Source: Rallus limicola
Lineage: Eukaryota; Chordata; Aves; Gruiformes; Rallidae
Assembly (NCBI GenBank): GCA_022605955.1
Contig: JAKCOZ010000005.1
Span: 52,763,762 to 52,827,761, forward strand
Direction: 5' to 3'
Length of the DNA stretch: 64,000 bases
A program made the translations under genes and the position numbers. Of this stretch, positions 12,729-27,294 are shown piece after piece (position 1 is the stretch's first letter; every line of letters begins with the position of its first letter). The notes beneath the pieces are model-generated. The model had not been told where the DNA came from. It saw only the letters and a program-made list of their open reading frames with translations, and did not search any database.

Positions 12729-15700
12729 AAACGGCAAAGGTCATGGGAAGGAGAAAAAATTAAAATGTAACTACATTTTAAAACTTATGTAGAATCTATT
12801 TGTTAAAACTGCCCTTTAGTATTATTGCTGCCTTTTTATCCAGAACTGCTTGCCTGACTTTAACGTGTTCCCTGATACCACGGGCATTTGGGACTCTGAT
12901 TTTAAGGATCCTCTGACTTGCTGAAATGGAAGATTTCTTGCAACATGACAGGTTGCAGCGGTTGAAGCTACTATATATGTAAGGGAGACAATGAGAAAAT
13001 CAGTATTGTTGACATACTTGGCCTGCAGCAACTGCCACAGCCATCCAGGGAGAATTTGATTTATTCTTTTAGCTGTAGCAAAATCAGTGCCTGATGTTTC
13101 CTTGGTCAGTAATCCCAATGTTTAGATTTTGTGCTTAATGCCAGCGAGTATGTAGGTACTTTGGGCTTATGCAAACAGAGGAATGTTGTAAAGTCACCCA
13201 GCAATTTTGTAGTACCTTGTCTTTAGGTTCAGTTCAGAGTCATCAGTTCCCTGCAATGCTACAGAAATAAACTAAAAATAATAGCCACACAGTAGAAACT
13301 GTCAACTTTTCCATGGCAACACTGGGGTAATAGTTGTTTGTTTTACAATTCAACCTCGTTGAATTCCATCTTCTGCCAGCAGTACCCTGGGCAGGACGGC
13401 GGGTACACCTTTGCTTTGCCTTCAACATGTCAGCCAAGCTGGTGCTGGGGCTTGTGGTTAGCTGTTGGTGCAGGCCAGGAGGCAGATCACAGAGCACGTT
13501 CCCATGGAACAAGGGGAAAGCGTTACTCATCCTTTGGCCTCTGAGTCATGACACCTTTGCTGTTAATAGGGTTGAGAACCTCCCTTTTTATGAGGCTGTG
13601 CCTAAAGGCACAATTTAGTCTTGAAATTGTATTATCCAATTATTATTCCACTAAAGCAGGCGGCGGTGTCCCAGCTGACAGCACTGGAAATGGGAGGAAG
13701 CCTTCAAGTCTCAACCACGAACAAGGTGTGATATATTCAAAACCAGAGAGATCCTCCACGCTCTGAACTGATTTCTGCTGAATCAATTAAAGTTTCACAA
13801 GCATAATTCATTATTAAGCAGCTTTCACAAATCTCTTTGCAGCATAGTAGAGAAGTGCCCATGAATCAGGAAAATAACTTCCAGGTAGGAAAGGTTATTT
13901 ACTAGCCAAATCTCCAATCCAGGCTTACTGCTGTGGCAAAGTCCATCCAATAAGGATGTGAATGTTTGCATCTGAACCCTTTCTGATCCCTGCCATTTCA
14001 GGGAAGGCGGCAGTGTCACAGTGCCTTGCCAAAGTGGGTCATGTCGTCTTTGTTTACTGTGTTGGATCAGGAAGGGGGCTGGAGGAGGGGATGGAGTGGG
14101 GGGAATTGGGAAAAGCAGGGCTAGCCATGCAAGTTAGCAAAGGGAAATGATTCCATGCGCAGACCTTTATGATAGAAGGGGTGGTAGGAGCTGATGCCTT
14201 CAGACTCTTCATGAGCTTTCACATAAGCCTGTGTGTGCCACTGTAGTGGGGTGGCAGTGTGTTTCAGCATGCAGGCTCTGTGGCACCTGTGTTCAAGTCT
14301 GAGCTGATGTGACATTTAGCATGCGGGCTTCAGGTTTTTCTCCTCCCTTCTCTGGATCTAGTTACATTTCTTCTGACATTTACCTGAATATGAAAATGTA
14401 GAAGGGTCCCGTGTCCTTGATAACTCATGCCTAAAAGTGGAATTAGTGTGCTTTGTACACTACCTCTTGACCATAAGTTGAGGAATTGTATGTTCATCTA
14501 GGTTTTGATGATTTTGTCACAATCTAAAAAACTTAATTTAGCTTTTGCCATTGCTTGCACAATCTCTTTAATTTTTTCCTCCTCCTTTGTAACCATTCTT
14601 CCTAGCTGGAGCTCTCCATTTCAGTAATTCTCCTATCCCTAGTTTGAAACCCAGTGCCCAAAAAGCAGCTTCGCAGCCAGAATTTCTACCTTCAACCCCT
14701 GTTGAGTACAGAAGGGAGCAAAAATCTTGGCAGCTGCCTCCTGCTTCTTGCCTCTCTGCCCAGCCTTGATAAATGAGAACTCCAAGGAGCTGCTCTGACT
14801 CTTGCCAGCTGGCCAGGCTCCCAAAGAGACAGCCCACCCACTGTGAAGGTCAGAGCACAGCACTGCCTGGCCGCTCTGCCCTTTCAGCAGCCTGGAGCCA
14901 GAGCTCGCCTTGCCAGTCCTGCTCCTGCTGGGGTCTCTTCCGGGCCAGAGCCAACCCCCGCAGGAGGGCTACAGCTCTCCATCTCCTTTGTGCTGCTTGG
15001 GATGCAGCAAGCTGGTCCAACTGATACACTTCAAAGTTTTGATGTCTGGTTGATGACAGCCAGTCTGCTGGTGGTAGGTTTGAGATGGCACTACTGTCCC
15101 ATACCCGAAATCATGATTTTTCTTTTCTGAATGCCTAAAGAGGACTTTATTGCACCATATCTGTTAAATAGATAGCTTTTATCTGTGAGTGAGCCACTTG
15201 AAACATACTTTCCTGTCTGCTTTCAGAAAGGCGATACTAACTGGTGCTCCTTGTTGGAAATGATGATGTTATGGGAAGGAGTCAGAGCAAAGTGAGACTA
15301 GCTTTTGAACCTCTCAGGCTACAAGACACCTGTGACTTGAGTGGGCTGAACTCTGATTCATGAGTGGAAAGTCTCTGTACTGTACACCCCCCTACATTCT
15401 TTTCACCTAGTGAAATTGCCTTGCTCACAGATGCTCAAACTGGGGACTACCCTGACAAGGAGAGCCCCAGGGGGAATGACAGGTATTTTGTGACAAAATG
15501 AGTAGAAAACTGTCTTGCAGCCTGCCCTATTTACTGCATATCATCATCTCCAGTCACAGCTGCCTTTTGGGGTCCTTCCGGACTGATGGCTTTTCCCAAG
15601 GCCCAGGGCAGTCAGGAAAAGTTCCTGATAGAGCTGTTGGATGCTGCTTCCCAGCATCAGCCAGTGGTACCTCTGGATCTGTGCTGTCCAGGCAGCAAGA

Positions 15701-16619
15701 CAGTGAATTCCAACTATTGGTATGAAGCAGAAAGCCCACACTGGACTGGGGATGTGCAAAAGGAATGGCAAACGACAGTTTCTGGAGGCCTAGCTGTTGC
15801 CTCTGCATGAGTTAAATGTGGCATGGAGTATCAGGTATCTCCATGTTCTGTCATGTCTAGGACAGGTTAATTGAACTCATTGACTAACTGACTGAGAGCC
15901 TTCCCTACCTTTCTCTTCGCTTCCTTACAACCAGGCTCATGTTGAAATTCTCCACCAAGGAAGCTCCTAATATTTCCAACTCTGCTCTGCTTGTGTCTTA
16001 CTTGAGACCTTGCTGTGGCTTGGGGCAGTTCGAGCTGGTCTCCTGTTTCCTGGGGAGTGTGTCCAGTTAGAAGATGGCTGATTTATAGATCTAAGCACAG
16101 AATTCCCATATGCTCCTGATTCCCGATTCACTGAAGCTCACAATGAGTATGTAAAGATGTCTGTAGCCCTGTGTACAAGGCAGGTATTGCTCGCTCGCAG
16201 CCATTTTCTTGGCCTGTGTTGGCAGAGCGATTCACAGTGTTGGCTGAGTGAGTGGCTGTGTCCCAGGCACTGTTATGTAAGGAAGAATTTCAACATTAAT
16301 TACGTGTCTTGGCTTTAGGCTTCATCCTGTCTCTTAGGACACCAGAAGCAGTCTCAGAAGATTCAGTGTGGCTTCTGCAAACAAAACAAACAAGCTTTAT
16401 TTTAGAGGCTTTGGGCTCTACTGCTTTCTCCTCAAGCATCCGCTCTTTTGGGATGTTTTCCCTTTATTTCCCTGCCACTGTGAAGGGACAGCAGTTTTTC
16501 TGGAGATGCTGCTGAGCATAGCTAACATGCTGAAGTGTTTGAACTGCGGAAAGGCTGGCACTTCCAGTCAGACAGACTAAATGGAAAACTTAACATTCCT
16601 CTTTGTTCTCAGCCACCTT

Positions 16620-16690
16620 CCTCATTCTGAGGAGCTGGAGGGAGGAAGGAGGGAGATGGATGGATGATGGAGGAAGGAAGGAGGGTCGGA
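16620..16690. repeat. Purine-rich GGA/GGAA/ATGG tract
   Basis: The strand is almost entirely purine for about 70 bases, with repeated GGAGG, GGAAGG and GATGG units. It is a low-complexity tract in the large intron, with no feature attached to it. Confidence 0.7.
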
Positions 16691-18320
16691 TGGACTCTAT
16701 GTCCTGTTGCCAGCCAGGCTGCAGAGGTTGTCTGGGGCAGAAGTCTGTGCTGGGCGAGAGATGTCTGTGTGGATCATGTTCTCACTCTAATGGCTTTCCT
16801 CCTCCCATCCTCCTGCAACTGAAGTCATTAAAGCTCGTTAAGCCAGGATGGAAACAAACCCAAACAACAACAGTCTAACAGATAATTCAGTCACTCCAGA
16901 CTGTTTTTTGTTGTTGCGTTTCTTTTTCTCCAGTGAAGCAATTAGTCTCCTGTCATCCCATTTTTAGCCTGACTGGAAACAATCGGCTGGACAATAGTGA
17001 CTCCTCTCCCAGCAGGGCAGTCACTGGATCTGTTCCAGGATGGGAAAGGTGAGGCGCTTTCCCTCCACTGTCTCTGGGGGAAGAATCTCCTTAAAGAAAT
17101 TCCCATGGGCCTCACTCAAAGTCCTGTTTTTGTGCAGCCCCTCCCGGTGAGTCACAGCCTCTGGCTCCTCCAGAGCCCTCTGTAAGAAGTTTTCTCTCTG
17201 CCCGCTGCAGGGTTAACCCATCTGTGGTTTTGCCCAGGCACTCTCATGCGTATATGACCCATCCCACTCATTGGCTGATGATGTGGATTGTGGCTGCCAG
17301 AAAGTCCTGAAGTAATCTGTGGCATATACAAAGGGCAGGCCAACATAGGCCTCGTACAGGGGAGGGGAGGATTTTTCCAGTCTTGCTCATCTGAGTGGTA
17401 CCTGCTTCTAGGAAAGATTCAGCCTACGTAAGGAGACAGTGCTGCAGGGGCTGTGTGATGTCAGCAAAGGCATGGGGGTTGGCAAAAAGCAGGGGTGCCA
17501 TAGCGGGGACAGGGCCAGCTGAAGCTCTTGTGGTAGCATTGCAGAGAGCCACCACGCAGCTTGGCCAGAGCAACCTGGGAAACCTCTCTGTTCCCTTAAC
17601 TGCTCGTGCTGTCTTCTCTGGAGGGTGAAGCCTGCAGCTGTGCCATGCACGGGACCCTCCTCTTGCTTCTGAGGTTGGCTGCAACACATGGGGAAGCACT
17701 GGATTCCCCTGCCATCGCTGTACCCAACTCAGCATGCAGCACCCTTGCTGCCCCGCAGTGGACAGATGGGACAGGGTGTGGAAGGGTAGGTTCAGGTGGG
17801 AAAGCAGTGTGGCTGTGATGCTGGAGGGGACAGCTTAAACCACCTTGCTGTCTCTAGCTTATAAAAAGCAGCCCTGCTGGCACTTTAGCAGCTGGCCTGT
17901 GATAGACCCAAACACTTCCCTTCAAAGATGTGGGAAGAAGCAAAGCCTGAGTCCATGTTCTGTTTCAACACCTGATGTAAAAGCCACAGGGTTACTAGTC
18001 AGGTGCCAGAAAAAGCTCCAGCTGCCCAGGGCAACCGAGGACAAAGGGGAGCTCTGCTTGCTCAGCTGCTGGGTTTAACAGCAAGTCACCGCGTGTCTGA
18101 GTAATGCGTCACTGGCGTGCTAGATGCCGGCTCTGACATCTGTGGTATGAAGGTGCCGTGTGGGCACCAGAGCCATCGAGCCGCAGAGTGCTTTGCCTTC
18201 AGATGGAAAGCTGGCATGGGGAAGCACTTGTCAAAAAAATCTGCAGTATGGCCTCGCCTGGGGATGCGCAGCGGAGTGTTCCTGCCCAGTCCCTGAAGTT
18301 TGGATTAGCACTGCGTCCGA

Positions 18321-18380
18321 ACAGAATCACAGAATCATAGGAGTTGGAAGGGACCTTGAGAGATCGTCGGGTCCAACCCC
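18321..18380 (-). mobile_element. Short CR1 3'-end fragment, antisense to PRKCH
   Basis: The segment starts ACAGAATCACAGAATCATAG and runs through GTTGGAAGGGACCTTGAGAG to GGTCCAACCCC. This is the reverse complement of the terminal bases of a CR1 copy. Only about 60 bases are recognisable, so it is either extremely 5'-truncated or its remainder has decayed. Confidence 0.85.
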
Positions 18381-21300
18381 AATGTCGTACTGGGGGTCAG
18401 CAGCTCTGTGCCTGGGCAGAGCTGCTCTGGAGGCATGTTCTGGTTGCTGTGGGGGAATGGAAGTCTGATGATATGAAGGTTGTCTCATGTTGGGTGTTCT
18501 CTCTTTTGAGTCATTCCAGCCATGGTGAAGGTTGCTGGTGATGCCAGGAGTGACAGCAAGCGCTTGGTCTGGGGACAGAGTGCCATGCCTGAGTGTTGAG
18601 TCCTGAGTAGCAAGGGTGTCTGGGGAGATAGAGGCACGTGTGGTGGAAATGCAGAGATTCTAAACTAGTAGCACAAAGTTAAGGAATTGTCTGGAAGTCT
18701 GGTGTTCAAGGGTTTGGAGGGTTTGCATTCGTATCACTGTGGTGCTTCCCAAGTCACCACAGGGACAATGTGGGGTGGGAAGTGAAAGTGACCCAGTGTT
18801 TAAAAGTTGAAAGCAGCTGCTGTGTCATGGTGGGGTTGCTTTCCAGTTACACCCTAGTATAGAGTATGCTGCAGCACCCACACCACCATCCTTGAAGCAG
18901 CATTCTCTGGTTTCCCAACTCTACAGTGAAATAATTTCTTAGACAAAAGCATCAAGAGTTTTGCAAACCATTTGTAAAGCAAAGCACCAAGAAGTCTTCC
19001 TGAGAACAGAAATGGGGGACAATGAGGGAAACGGTAAACCCCACGTGCGTGGTGTCCCCAACGTACAGAGAGGGCACAGGTCACCTATTGCTCCTTTCTG
19101 CATGGCCTATCTAGAACAATTTAGGAATTCATTAGCTTTAATGTATCTTTTGTGGGTGATGCATTTCAGCATGTTAAAATTAAAATAGCTCACTTTTTGT
19201 CCTTTTTTCTCAGGGCAGTAAAGAGTTGCTCTGTTTCCCCTGGGCCTCTGGTCTTCCATTAGTCTTCAATCAATTATTTATTCATGGGGAGAGTATCTGA
19301 AAACAGTAGTCCAGTCTAAGAGTAGCAGCACTTCACTCTGTAGATGAGTTTGAAGTACTTGGTGACTGAACCCACTGGAATTGTCAATAACATTAAGAAC
19401 TGCTTTCCTGCCACAAAATAAAAATACAGCCTTGTAGGTGGAGTGTGCTAAGCTTTGATGAGGACAGGAGCTAAAAACCAATGCACTTCAGATGACACCT
19501 GAGTGTCCCTTTAGCAAGCACAAAGAGTTTTTTGAAAAACATCTTGCCTTCAAATTGACTAACTTTTGTATTAGTGGTAGAAAATGTAGGTTGGCTTTTT
19601 TTAATTTGCTAATTTATTGTTAATCTTTAATTCTGAGGTTTGATCTGGTATGGTGTCATCACACCTCTCAGAAAAGATTTCTGTCTGCTTTGCCTATCAT
19701 TTCTTGTCTCCCTAGATTAGAAATAAGTTTCAATGAGGATTTGTGGTGTCTTTCTGCAGAAAGTGATTTTAATTAAAGGATTTTTTTACTCAAGCATATA
19801 GTCAAGGCCTGTGTAAGCAAGAGGGACCTGACAGCTTGAGATCTTCCCCAGTTAAAATAGTAAAATCCCAGAGTCCTGTAATCTCTGGTGTTGGCCTGGA
19901 AAAGGGTGAGTTAAGAGAAGTTGTTGCAGCTACCTTCCAGTAAGCCAGGCGTCCTGGTCCTGGAAAGATGAATGAACACAGAGTCACAGCACAAATTGAC
20001 TCTGAATCAGCCAACTGAAAGGCACGTGCTACCCCTTGGTAACACCCTCGAATTTCCATCTTATCTGGAGCTTGCTGCACCCTGAAGATAACCATTCTTC
20101 CCATTCCTGTCCTTCCCTTACACAAGCTTCCCATTCCACACCCTGGAGTTGATAGTCTGTATATTGGGTGATGAAAAGAAAAGGTTGCTCATTCTTCACA
20201 TTGCAGGGATGTGACTGCAGATGCCTGTGGAGGGGATGGCTTGTTACTGGGGGAAGGACTATAATATTTGGGCTGGAAAGCAGACTTTCAGTGTGGTATC
20301 ATAGAAAGCTGAGTCATGTCTGGAGATGTATTCCCAGAGATACACAGGACCACTGGGTATCCTCCTCCATGGTCCAGAGCACTGTGCTGCAGACTAGGGA
20401 GATCCCAGTTGGGTTGCAGTGAATCTCATGAAGGAACTTGACAGATCTGTGGGCTAAAAACTCAATAGGTGAGCAGTGTAAAGAGACACCTTCCTCATTC
20501 AGGTCCCACTTCTATCCCTTTTCTAGATGGGCTCAGTTAAGACAGGGCTTATTTTAACTTTCTGATTCCTTTGTTTCATATATTACAAGGACAGGGGTGC
20601 TGGCAGCTTGGTAGCTGTGCATGGTAGCCATGTCACCTGAGCCTTGATGGACTCTTAAGTTTCTTCTGCCTTACTTGCCATTGGGCAGCTAGCTAAGGCA
20701 CCTAATTTGGGAACTTAAATAGCCTTGCCAGCTGGTGAGTCAAATTTTAGAGGGCCTGAACTGCCTTGGGAAAGGTCCTGTCTGCCTCTGCTATCTAGAA
20801 AGGGAGCCCTGGCCAAGGAGTGGGTTAAATACCTGCTGTGACACAGGGACAATACTGGCCAGCTTTGTTCACAGGCAGTATGGGATCTGTTTGCTGCCCT
20901 TTTGGGGTGGCACACAGGATTTTGTCTGTCTCTTGGCCTGGCACAAAGCTCAACGTCACTGGTTCCTGCGCGCAGGCAGCTTGGGAGGAGTCCTCAGAAG
21001 TAGGAGCTCGGCATGCCCAGCCAGGAATTGCACCCGGCTCTGCTCTGCTTATCTAGGATACTTGGGCTTCACACAGCTCTGGATGAATCACCTGTAATGA
21101 GTGAATAGCAACAGTAATCCACATGAAATGAGAACCTAAATCTTGGGGTAACGAGCCATTTGCTAGGTTCCTACAGATTTCTTTTCCATCTGACTTCTCT
21201 GCAGCTATTTAAGTGATTGTTGTGGGAAAAAGCAGGGAGATCAGAGCAATCAGGAAGGCACTTTGCCCACAGGTTTACCGGAGTTTTAGGAAAAAAGAAA

Positions 21301-24300
21301 ATCAATGATACCAGTGATGGTCTCAGTTTCTTAAGAAACAGCTCTCAAGGCAGCAATCTCACAGGAAATGTATTTAAATGCTGTTCCAAGGAGGGCTGGT
21401 ACCCCCTCCTGTGTGGTACTGGGATGCCTGTGTGTTTTGTGCCCACAACGTGTCACTAGCACTGAGACTGCTCTTTTGCCGTGTGCTTAAGAATTCAGTG
21501 CAGATGGTGAGATTTTTCAAAAGCATCCCAGCTGCCCCAGTGTTGCCCTTTCAACAGTTAATGGTAGATTTCGCAGTGGAAGTCTACAGGGTGAAGCAAA
21601 GTGCTTTTAAAAATCCCATCTAAAAATACAGAATACTTTTTTCCCTTCAGTTTTGTTCATTCTGTTATAGAAAGGAGATTAGTGCCTGCAGCCTTAGCTT
21701 TGTAAATCTGGATCTGTAATTCAGAGCCTTAATAAGGTTAAGTAATTTTTTTCTCTTCTTTCTTTTCTGAGGGCCTAATCAAAAAAAACCTAGCTGAACC
21801 TTAACAGGAACTTCTTTCCTCCTGATTTCCCTGGATTCAGGATCAGACTCAGGGTGAAGCAAGCCTTACCCAAATCAGATTAGTATAGCAAGGTCTGCCC
21901 AGCTGGACATTCATGTTCAGGCAGTAGTGTCCTATCCCCAGAGCCCTGCTGGCATTGCCATTACTGGCACAGACCGGTTTGCTGCCCGTGCTGGTGCCAG
22001 AGGTAGCCTGTGCACATGGTCATGATGGGTAGGGCCACCTTTATTGTGTTTCCTTTGCTATTTCCTGGAGTGAAACATTCCTCCTAAGAGTCTTGAGTGG
22101 GGAGCCTGGATTTCACAGCAGCTGGGAGACTTGCAGTGAGAGCACAGGAGAGTGGCTTTGGTGTGAGCTACTGTCTTAACTCCCTCAGGGCAGGCTTAGT
22201 GGCATGCAGTGGTGAAATGGGGATGTGTCACCCTGTGCTGGTGGAGAGAGGAACCTTTTCAGCAACACAGTCTTGCCCTGATCCTACCGGGAATGTTCAG
22301 AGGTGGGACCCAGCTCAGTAGGCTGTGGACAGTTGGTGATGGTTAATCTGGGGTAACTCTTTTACTCCATCTTGAAGTGTTGACACCATGTTGTACTGCA
22401 GACAGTATCAGCCTTCAAATCAATGTTGGTCTATTTTTGTCACAATGATGTAATAGGCTTATGCTTTTTAACCTCTCTTGGCACCATCAGTCCTAAGTCC
22501 ACACCTCATTCTTGTTCATGTATTTGGGTCTCAATTCTGTTGTAAGCCTTCTCTGATGACTTCAGGCAAAGGGACTCACAGAAAAAAGGGTTGTGGGTTG
22601 GGTTGGTGGTTCGGTTTTTTTTTCTTTTTTCCTCCATTTCTGGCAAGGGTAAAATAGAAGCTCTGTTGGGAGCAACTCAGAAAGTGATACTTCAGGGCCA
22701 GAAAATTCCAGTGTTGCTGCCCAGTGGGACTGAGAAGTCCACCACAGGACCAGGCTGGCAGCTCATCTGGAGAGGGAATGCATGGTGTGCATACCAAGAG
22801 CTGGACACGAAGCCTTTTCCTGTCCACCCCTCTCTTCTGCAGTGTATGGAAGGCCATTTTCTCAGGGGTTCAGGGAAATACCTCAAGTGTAACTTCCTGA
22901 CTCGAGTCCTACATGAAAGTGCAGCAAATAATATATGTATTATCTATACACATAAAAAAGTACATGCACAAATGTGGACATATAATATGTATGGATTGCA
23001 CCATCTTTGGGAGTACTCCAGCGTAGCAATCTCCAGCGCGTCTGTGTTTCAGCAGTAATGGCTCCAGCTCTTGGCTGCCCCATTTCACAAGAGTGTCTTT
23101 TTGCCCTTGTAAAGCTGCCTTTGGAAACTATCATTAGCTCCCTTACAGCTGCTGTGCATCTAATGAAGGGGGAGCTTAGAGGTGTGCCTGATTCTGAAGG
23201 GTCTCAGGGCACCTGTGGGGTCCTGCTGGATCAGTTCCCCTCAGGTTCAGCCCTGCTCATGTGGTGGTAGCTTTGTGATTAACTGCTGTGGTATGCCGAG
23301 GGGGGTTTTAACCTACCACTCTAATTTACCTGCGGGATGAATCATGCTTGTTCATCTCAGTAGCAGTGAAATCATGTTGGTAATTGTGTTACCTTCCACA
23401 GATGCTCTTCTGAAGCGCCCGGAGGGAGGGGAGGTGGGACTGCTGGTGCTTCAAACCATCTTAGGTCCCAGGTAATGCCAGCTCCTTTGCTGTAAGAGAA
23501 GTTTGCACCTTGGGCACTGCTTTGTCTCTGGAGTAGCAGCCCAGAGAGGGCTGGGAGAGGACTTGTGCTCTGATGTCATCTAGGGAACTGGCTTCCAGAG
23601 AGAGACCTGGCCAGCAGGAAGGGGTCAGGCAGATGAGGAGCTGGCAGCCCATCTCTGCCAAAAACCCCATGGTGCTGCCTTAACCCAGGCAGGTGGCTTG
23701 CAGAAACTTGTCCTTATGCTTGAAGTGCTGCTTGACTTTAGGATTAATAACAGAGCGCTTCTGGATACAAGTGCTTGCCAATCAGGGTTTAGTCTGAAGC
23801 CCAAGCAGCAGAGCAAGAAAGTATTTTAAAGCTTTAGTCAGACTTACCCCTGCAAGTCTGTAAGACTCAGAGTGCCTTTGGACATACTGAAGAGCCCAGA
23901 TTGCAGGCGGGTGTGAGGATCGCTGTCTTGCACAAGTTCAAAGACCCTCCTTGTCCTTCAGAGAGGTGCTTGGCCACGTGCTCTGGTGTGAGTTTTCAGA
24001 GAAGTTCAGCCACGTATTCTGGCTTTGGATCTGACCCTGGACACGAGTGCATATTGCATCACTTTATACCATCCTGGTGTCTGCAAGAGGTGGAGCCTGT
24101 TTTTGAGGTTGCGTGGCCATAATTCATCATGCCTTTATCGTAACACATGGGTGCAGAGCATTTCAAAAGGTTTGTGCCAGTGTGGGTGGGTTGGGTGAAG
24201 CAGAGAAAAAGCCATAGGGGCCCTACATTGTGCCCTACATTCTGCCACGTTCTCCCTCTCCAGCTCTCTGTAGAGTCTGTAGGATGTGCTGTAGTGGGAT

Positions 24301-24647
24301 AAGGCCATAAATTCCCTGGGAATGGTGCTAGGCTCCGGCTGGGGAACCGCTCAGGTACTGTGGGATCAGCCTTCCCCACAGCTTCCTCTGCTTCCCACGG
24401 CTGCACAAAGCAACCAGCAGGGACAGGCCTCTTGTATGACCTAGCAAGCAGTGTTAAGTTTCAGCGGGGTTTCACTCATAACACTTGTCCTGAGTCTGAG
24501 TTGAATTCTTGTATCGTTACGTCACGTTTCTGCTTTTGCTTTGTTTCTGAGAAATGCAGCACTGGAGCTGCCAGCACTGTATTTAAAATCCCTAAACACT
24601 TAAACATGGTCAGCTTTGGAAAACAACTTCTGGTTGTTAGGACCCAG

Positions 24648-24932
24648 CCTCTTTTCAATGGTATGTAGAGACAGGACAAGGGGCAATGGCTTTAAGTTGG
24701 AGCACAGGAAGTTCCGCACCAACATGCGGGAGAACTTTTTCACAGTGAGGGTGACAGAGCCCTGGGACAGGCTGCCCAGGGAGGTGGTGGAGTCTCCTTC
24801 TCTGGAGATAATCAAGACCAGTCTGGATGCTGACCTGTGCGGCCTGTCCTAGGGAACCTGCTTTGGCAGGGAGGTTGGACCCAATGATCTCTTGAGGTCC
24901 CTTCCAACCCCTACAGGTCTATGATTCTGTGA
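24648..24932 (+). mobile_element. CR1 LINE 3' fragment, same strand as PRKCH
   Basis: The copy begins near TCTTTTCAATGG and shows the CR1 blocks GACAGGACAAGGGGCAATGG, GGAAGTTCCGCACCAACATG, CTGGGACAGGCTGCCCAGGG and GAGGTCCCTTCCAACCCCTA. It ends with the tandem-like 3' terminus CTATGATTCTGTGA. It is 5'-truncated, about 285 bases, and non-coding. It belongs to the same broad subtype as the copies at 47.5 and 55.5 kb, judged by the shared GGAGATAATCAA or GGAGATATTCAA block. Confidence 0.92.
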
Positions 24933-26777
24933 CAGTGAAGAAGGGCACCTTGCTATGTCTCATTCTACTGTCTAGTAATTATGAATTCTAAATTTGTTTC
25001 TGTCCCGTTATGTTGTACCGCAAGGGGCAGTTCACCTGCCCCAGTCGGGCTCTTTGCATGCATGTTGGTGGTCTGAACAGGTTTGCACCTCAGCAGCTGA
25101 CTGGTAACTAGAAGGAACACTTTCTTTACCCAAGAGAACCTTCTTCAAGAAAACAAGGAGTTGAAGTTATGTTTTGCAGTCCCTGTGCTGTAATTTCAGC
25201 GTTACTTTGTGCCGTGCCTGGTAAGACAGAGCACGTGGACTAAACCCCACAGGGCTCAGGGATTGCACTGCGATGCCACGGGAACATAAAGCAACGCTTC
25301 CTATCTCAGTGTGTCAGCCCAAAGCGGTGCTTACATGCTGGTTATATGCTGTGTGACAGGGCTGCGTCTTACCTCCAGTTCCTCCCTCGGTTCTGTACCC
25401 AAGAGGGTGCCCTCTGTGAGCTTCACCTATCCTAATTTTCCTCTCCAAACAATGACAGGAATTAAATTAGAGGAAATCTCTGAGGCTGGGAGGGAAGAGC
25501 AGCTCGTTCTCTTATTTGGCAGCAAAACTCAGGATTTCAAAGCCTTTTCTCCAGCTCAGTGCAACCTGATCTTCTGATACCTGCTTTCTGGCTCCCGTCT
25601 TCAAAGGCCTGTAGCCTGTTTTTTCATTTGTGATTCCAGGATTTCCCCATGCCCTAAAGATGTGGTAGCAACTAAGCAAGTAGCAGCAGCTCAGCCTGGG
25701 TTTTTATGGCTTAGCTCTGGTAGAATATATCACAGGTGGCGTCTTTAGCCTGTATTTACTGCTATCTGCTGACACTCAGCTTTCCCCCTGCTTAACCCTT
25801 CCTTGATGCTGGGAGAATACAAGTTTCTGGTTATACAAACTTGACCATAAAAATAAATAATGTTTGGTTGTTACTAGAAAAATGCTGGAGATGTGAAACA
25901 GGAATTTTTTGGGGTACTTTGAACCCAAGGGATACACAATTGGAAATAGGCTTTAATTCCCAAAGGTGTGTGAAATCTTGGGAATGATACATGGTTTATT
26001 TGCTTTGAATTTGGGACGTGAGTCTCTGAAATTTGGTGTGGAAAGAAAGATAGAAAATGGTTTCAGATTTTACAGGCCCAAAATAATTGTTAGGACTTTT
26101 AAGAAGCAACAGTATTTTGTTGCAAGCCAAGAGAGTGTTGGTTTCAAGTAAAATAAAATATTTTGGTTTGGATGCTTTTAATGACTGCAGTGGAAAGTAG
26201 GAAACGATATTAGCTTTGCATGAGTATTTAGGGCTTTACATCTGAGAGCTCCATCTGTTCCCCTTATTTAATCAAAATATTAGTTTAAATCTGTTGTCCA
26301 CTGTATTTGGAGCAAGGCCTCCAACTTGAAGAATCCTGCTTCTTCAATAAGTATCTTACCAACTGTGCTGTTCCATGGGTTTTAAGTCTTTTGTTCTCCT
26401 CTATTTAAGTTGTTTCATTTTGCAAAAAATAATTACAGTTTTACTGGAGCAGGAGTTGGAAACGAATCACCTTGGCTACCAGAGCAGGGAATAGAAACAC
26501 ATTTTTCTTCACCATGATGGAGTTTTCAGTATTGCTGTGAAGTAAAATGGCTTCAGCAGAAGAGGTGGAGAAAACTCAAAACCTACTCCATCCTTGCAAA
26601 CGGGATTTGAGTGCACATTTGCCCACCCCAAAGGTGTTACCTAAAATGGCCTTGCATGCTAAAGACTTGAAAAAGCAAGATTTTCCCTTTCAGAAATGCC
26701 AAAATTATTCATTTGGCTAATTCCCTGTTTTGAGGGGATTGTTTTTGTGTGTATATAAATTTTTTTGGGCTTTGGAT

Positions 26778-26804
26778 TTGTTTTTTTATTTTTTTTTTTT
26801 TTTT
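26778..26804. repeat. T-rich tract
   Basis: A T-rich run broken by one A. It is a simple low-complexity tract in the large intron. Confidence 0.7.
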
Positions 26805-27271
26805 ACATTTGGCTGGAGTATTACACTAGGTGCCCCTATGTTTGTAACTAGCTCCCACTACGCTGTATCTACATCTTTCATGACTAAATGATTAGCATTG
26901 AGATGGGAACAGCAGGCTTTTGCCAGCTTTGAACTGCACCTCTGGCATTACCAAACCTGGGAGAACCTCGAACGAAGGCGTGGAAACTCAAAGCTCATTT
27001 CTGCCACCACCACTCCTGCAACATTGGTCTTTACTGCATGCACAGCCCTTACTTCACAGGGTGATGAAACCAAAAGGAGAAAAAAACAACCCCTGAACCT
27101 CATCCTTTCAAACATAGTTTCTACATCACGAGTGAGATGATCTGAGCAGAGCAAGTGGCCGGTACGTGTATAACACCTATTCACTGGCAAAACTCCCTGG
27201 TGCAAATAAATGGCATTTAACAGATGCTTCAGAAAAGGACTGGATCATCTGCAATTGTAATTTTGGGTTTC

Positions 27272-27294
27272 TTTTTTTTTTTTTTTTTTTTTTT
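27272..27294. repeat. T homopolymer, 23 bases
   Basis: An uninterrupted T run. The sequence to its right carries a short open frame, but I recognise no gene there and see no target-site duplication that would support a reversed retrocopy. Confidence 0.85.
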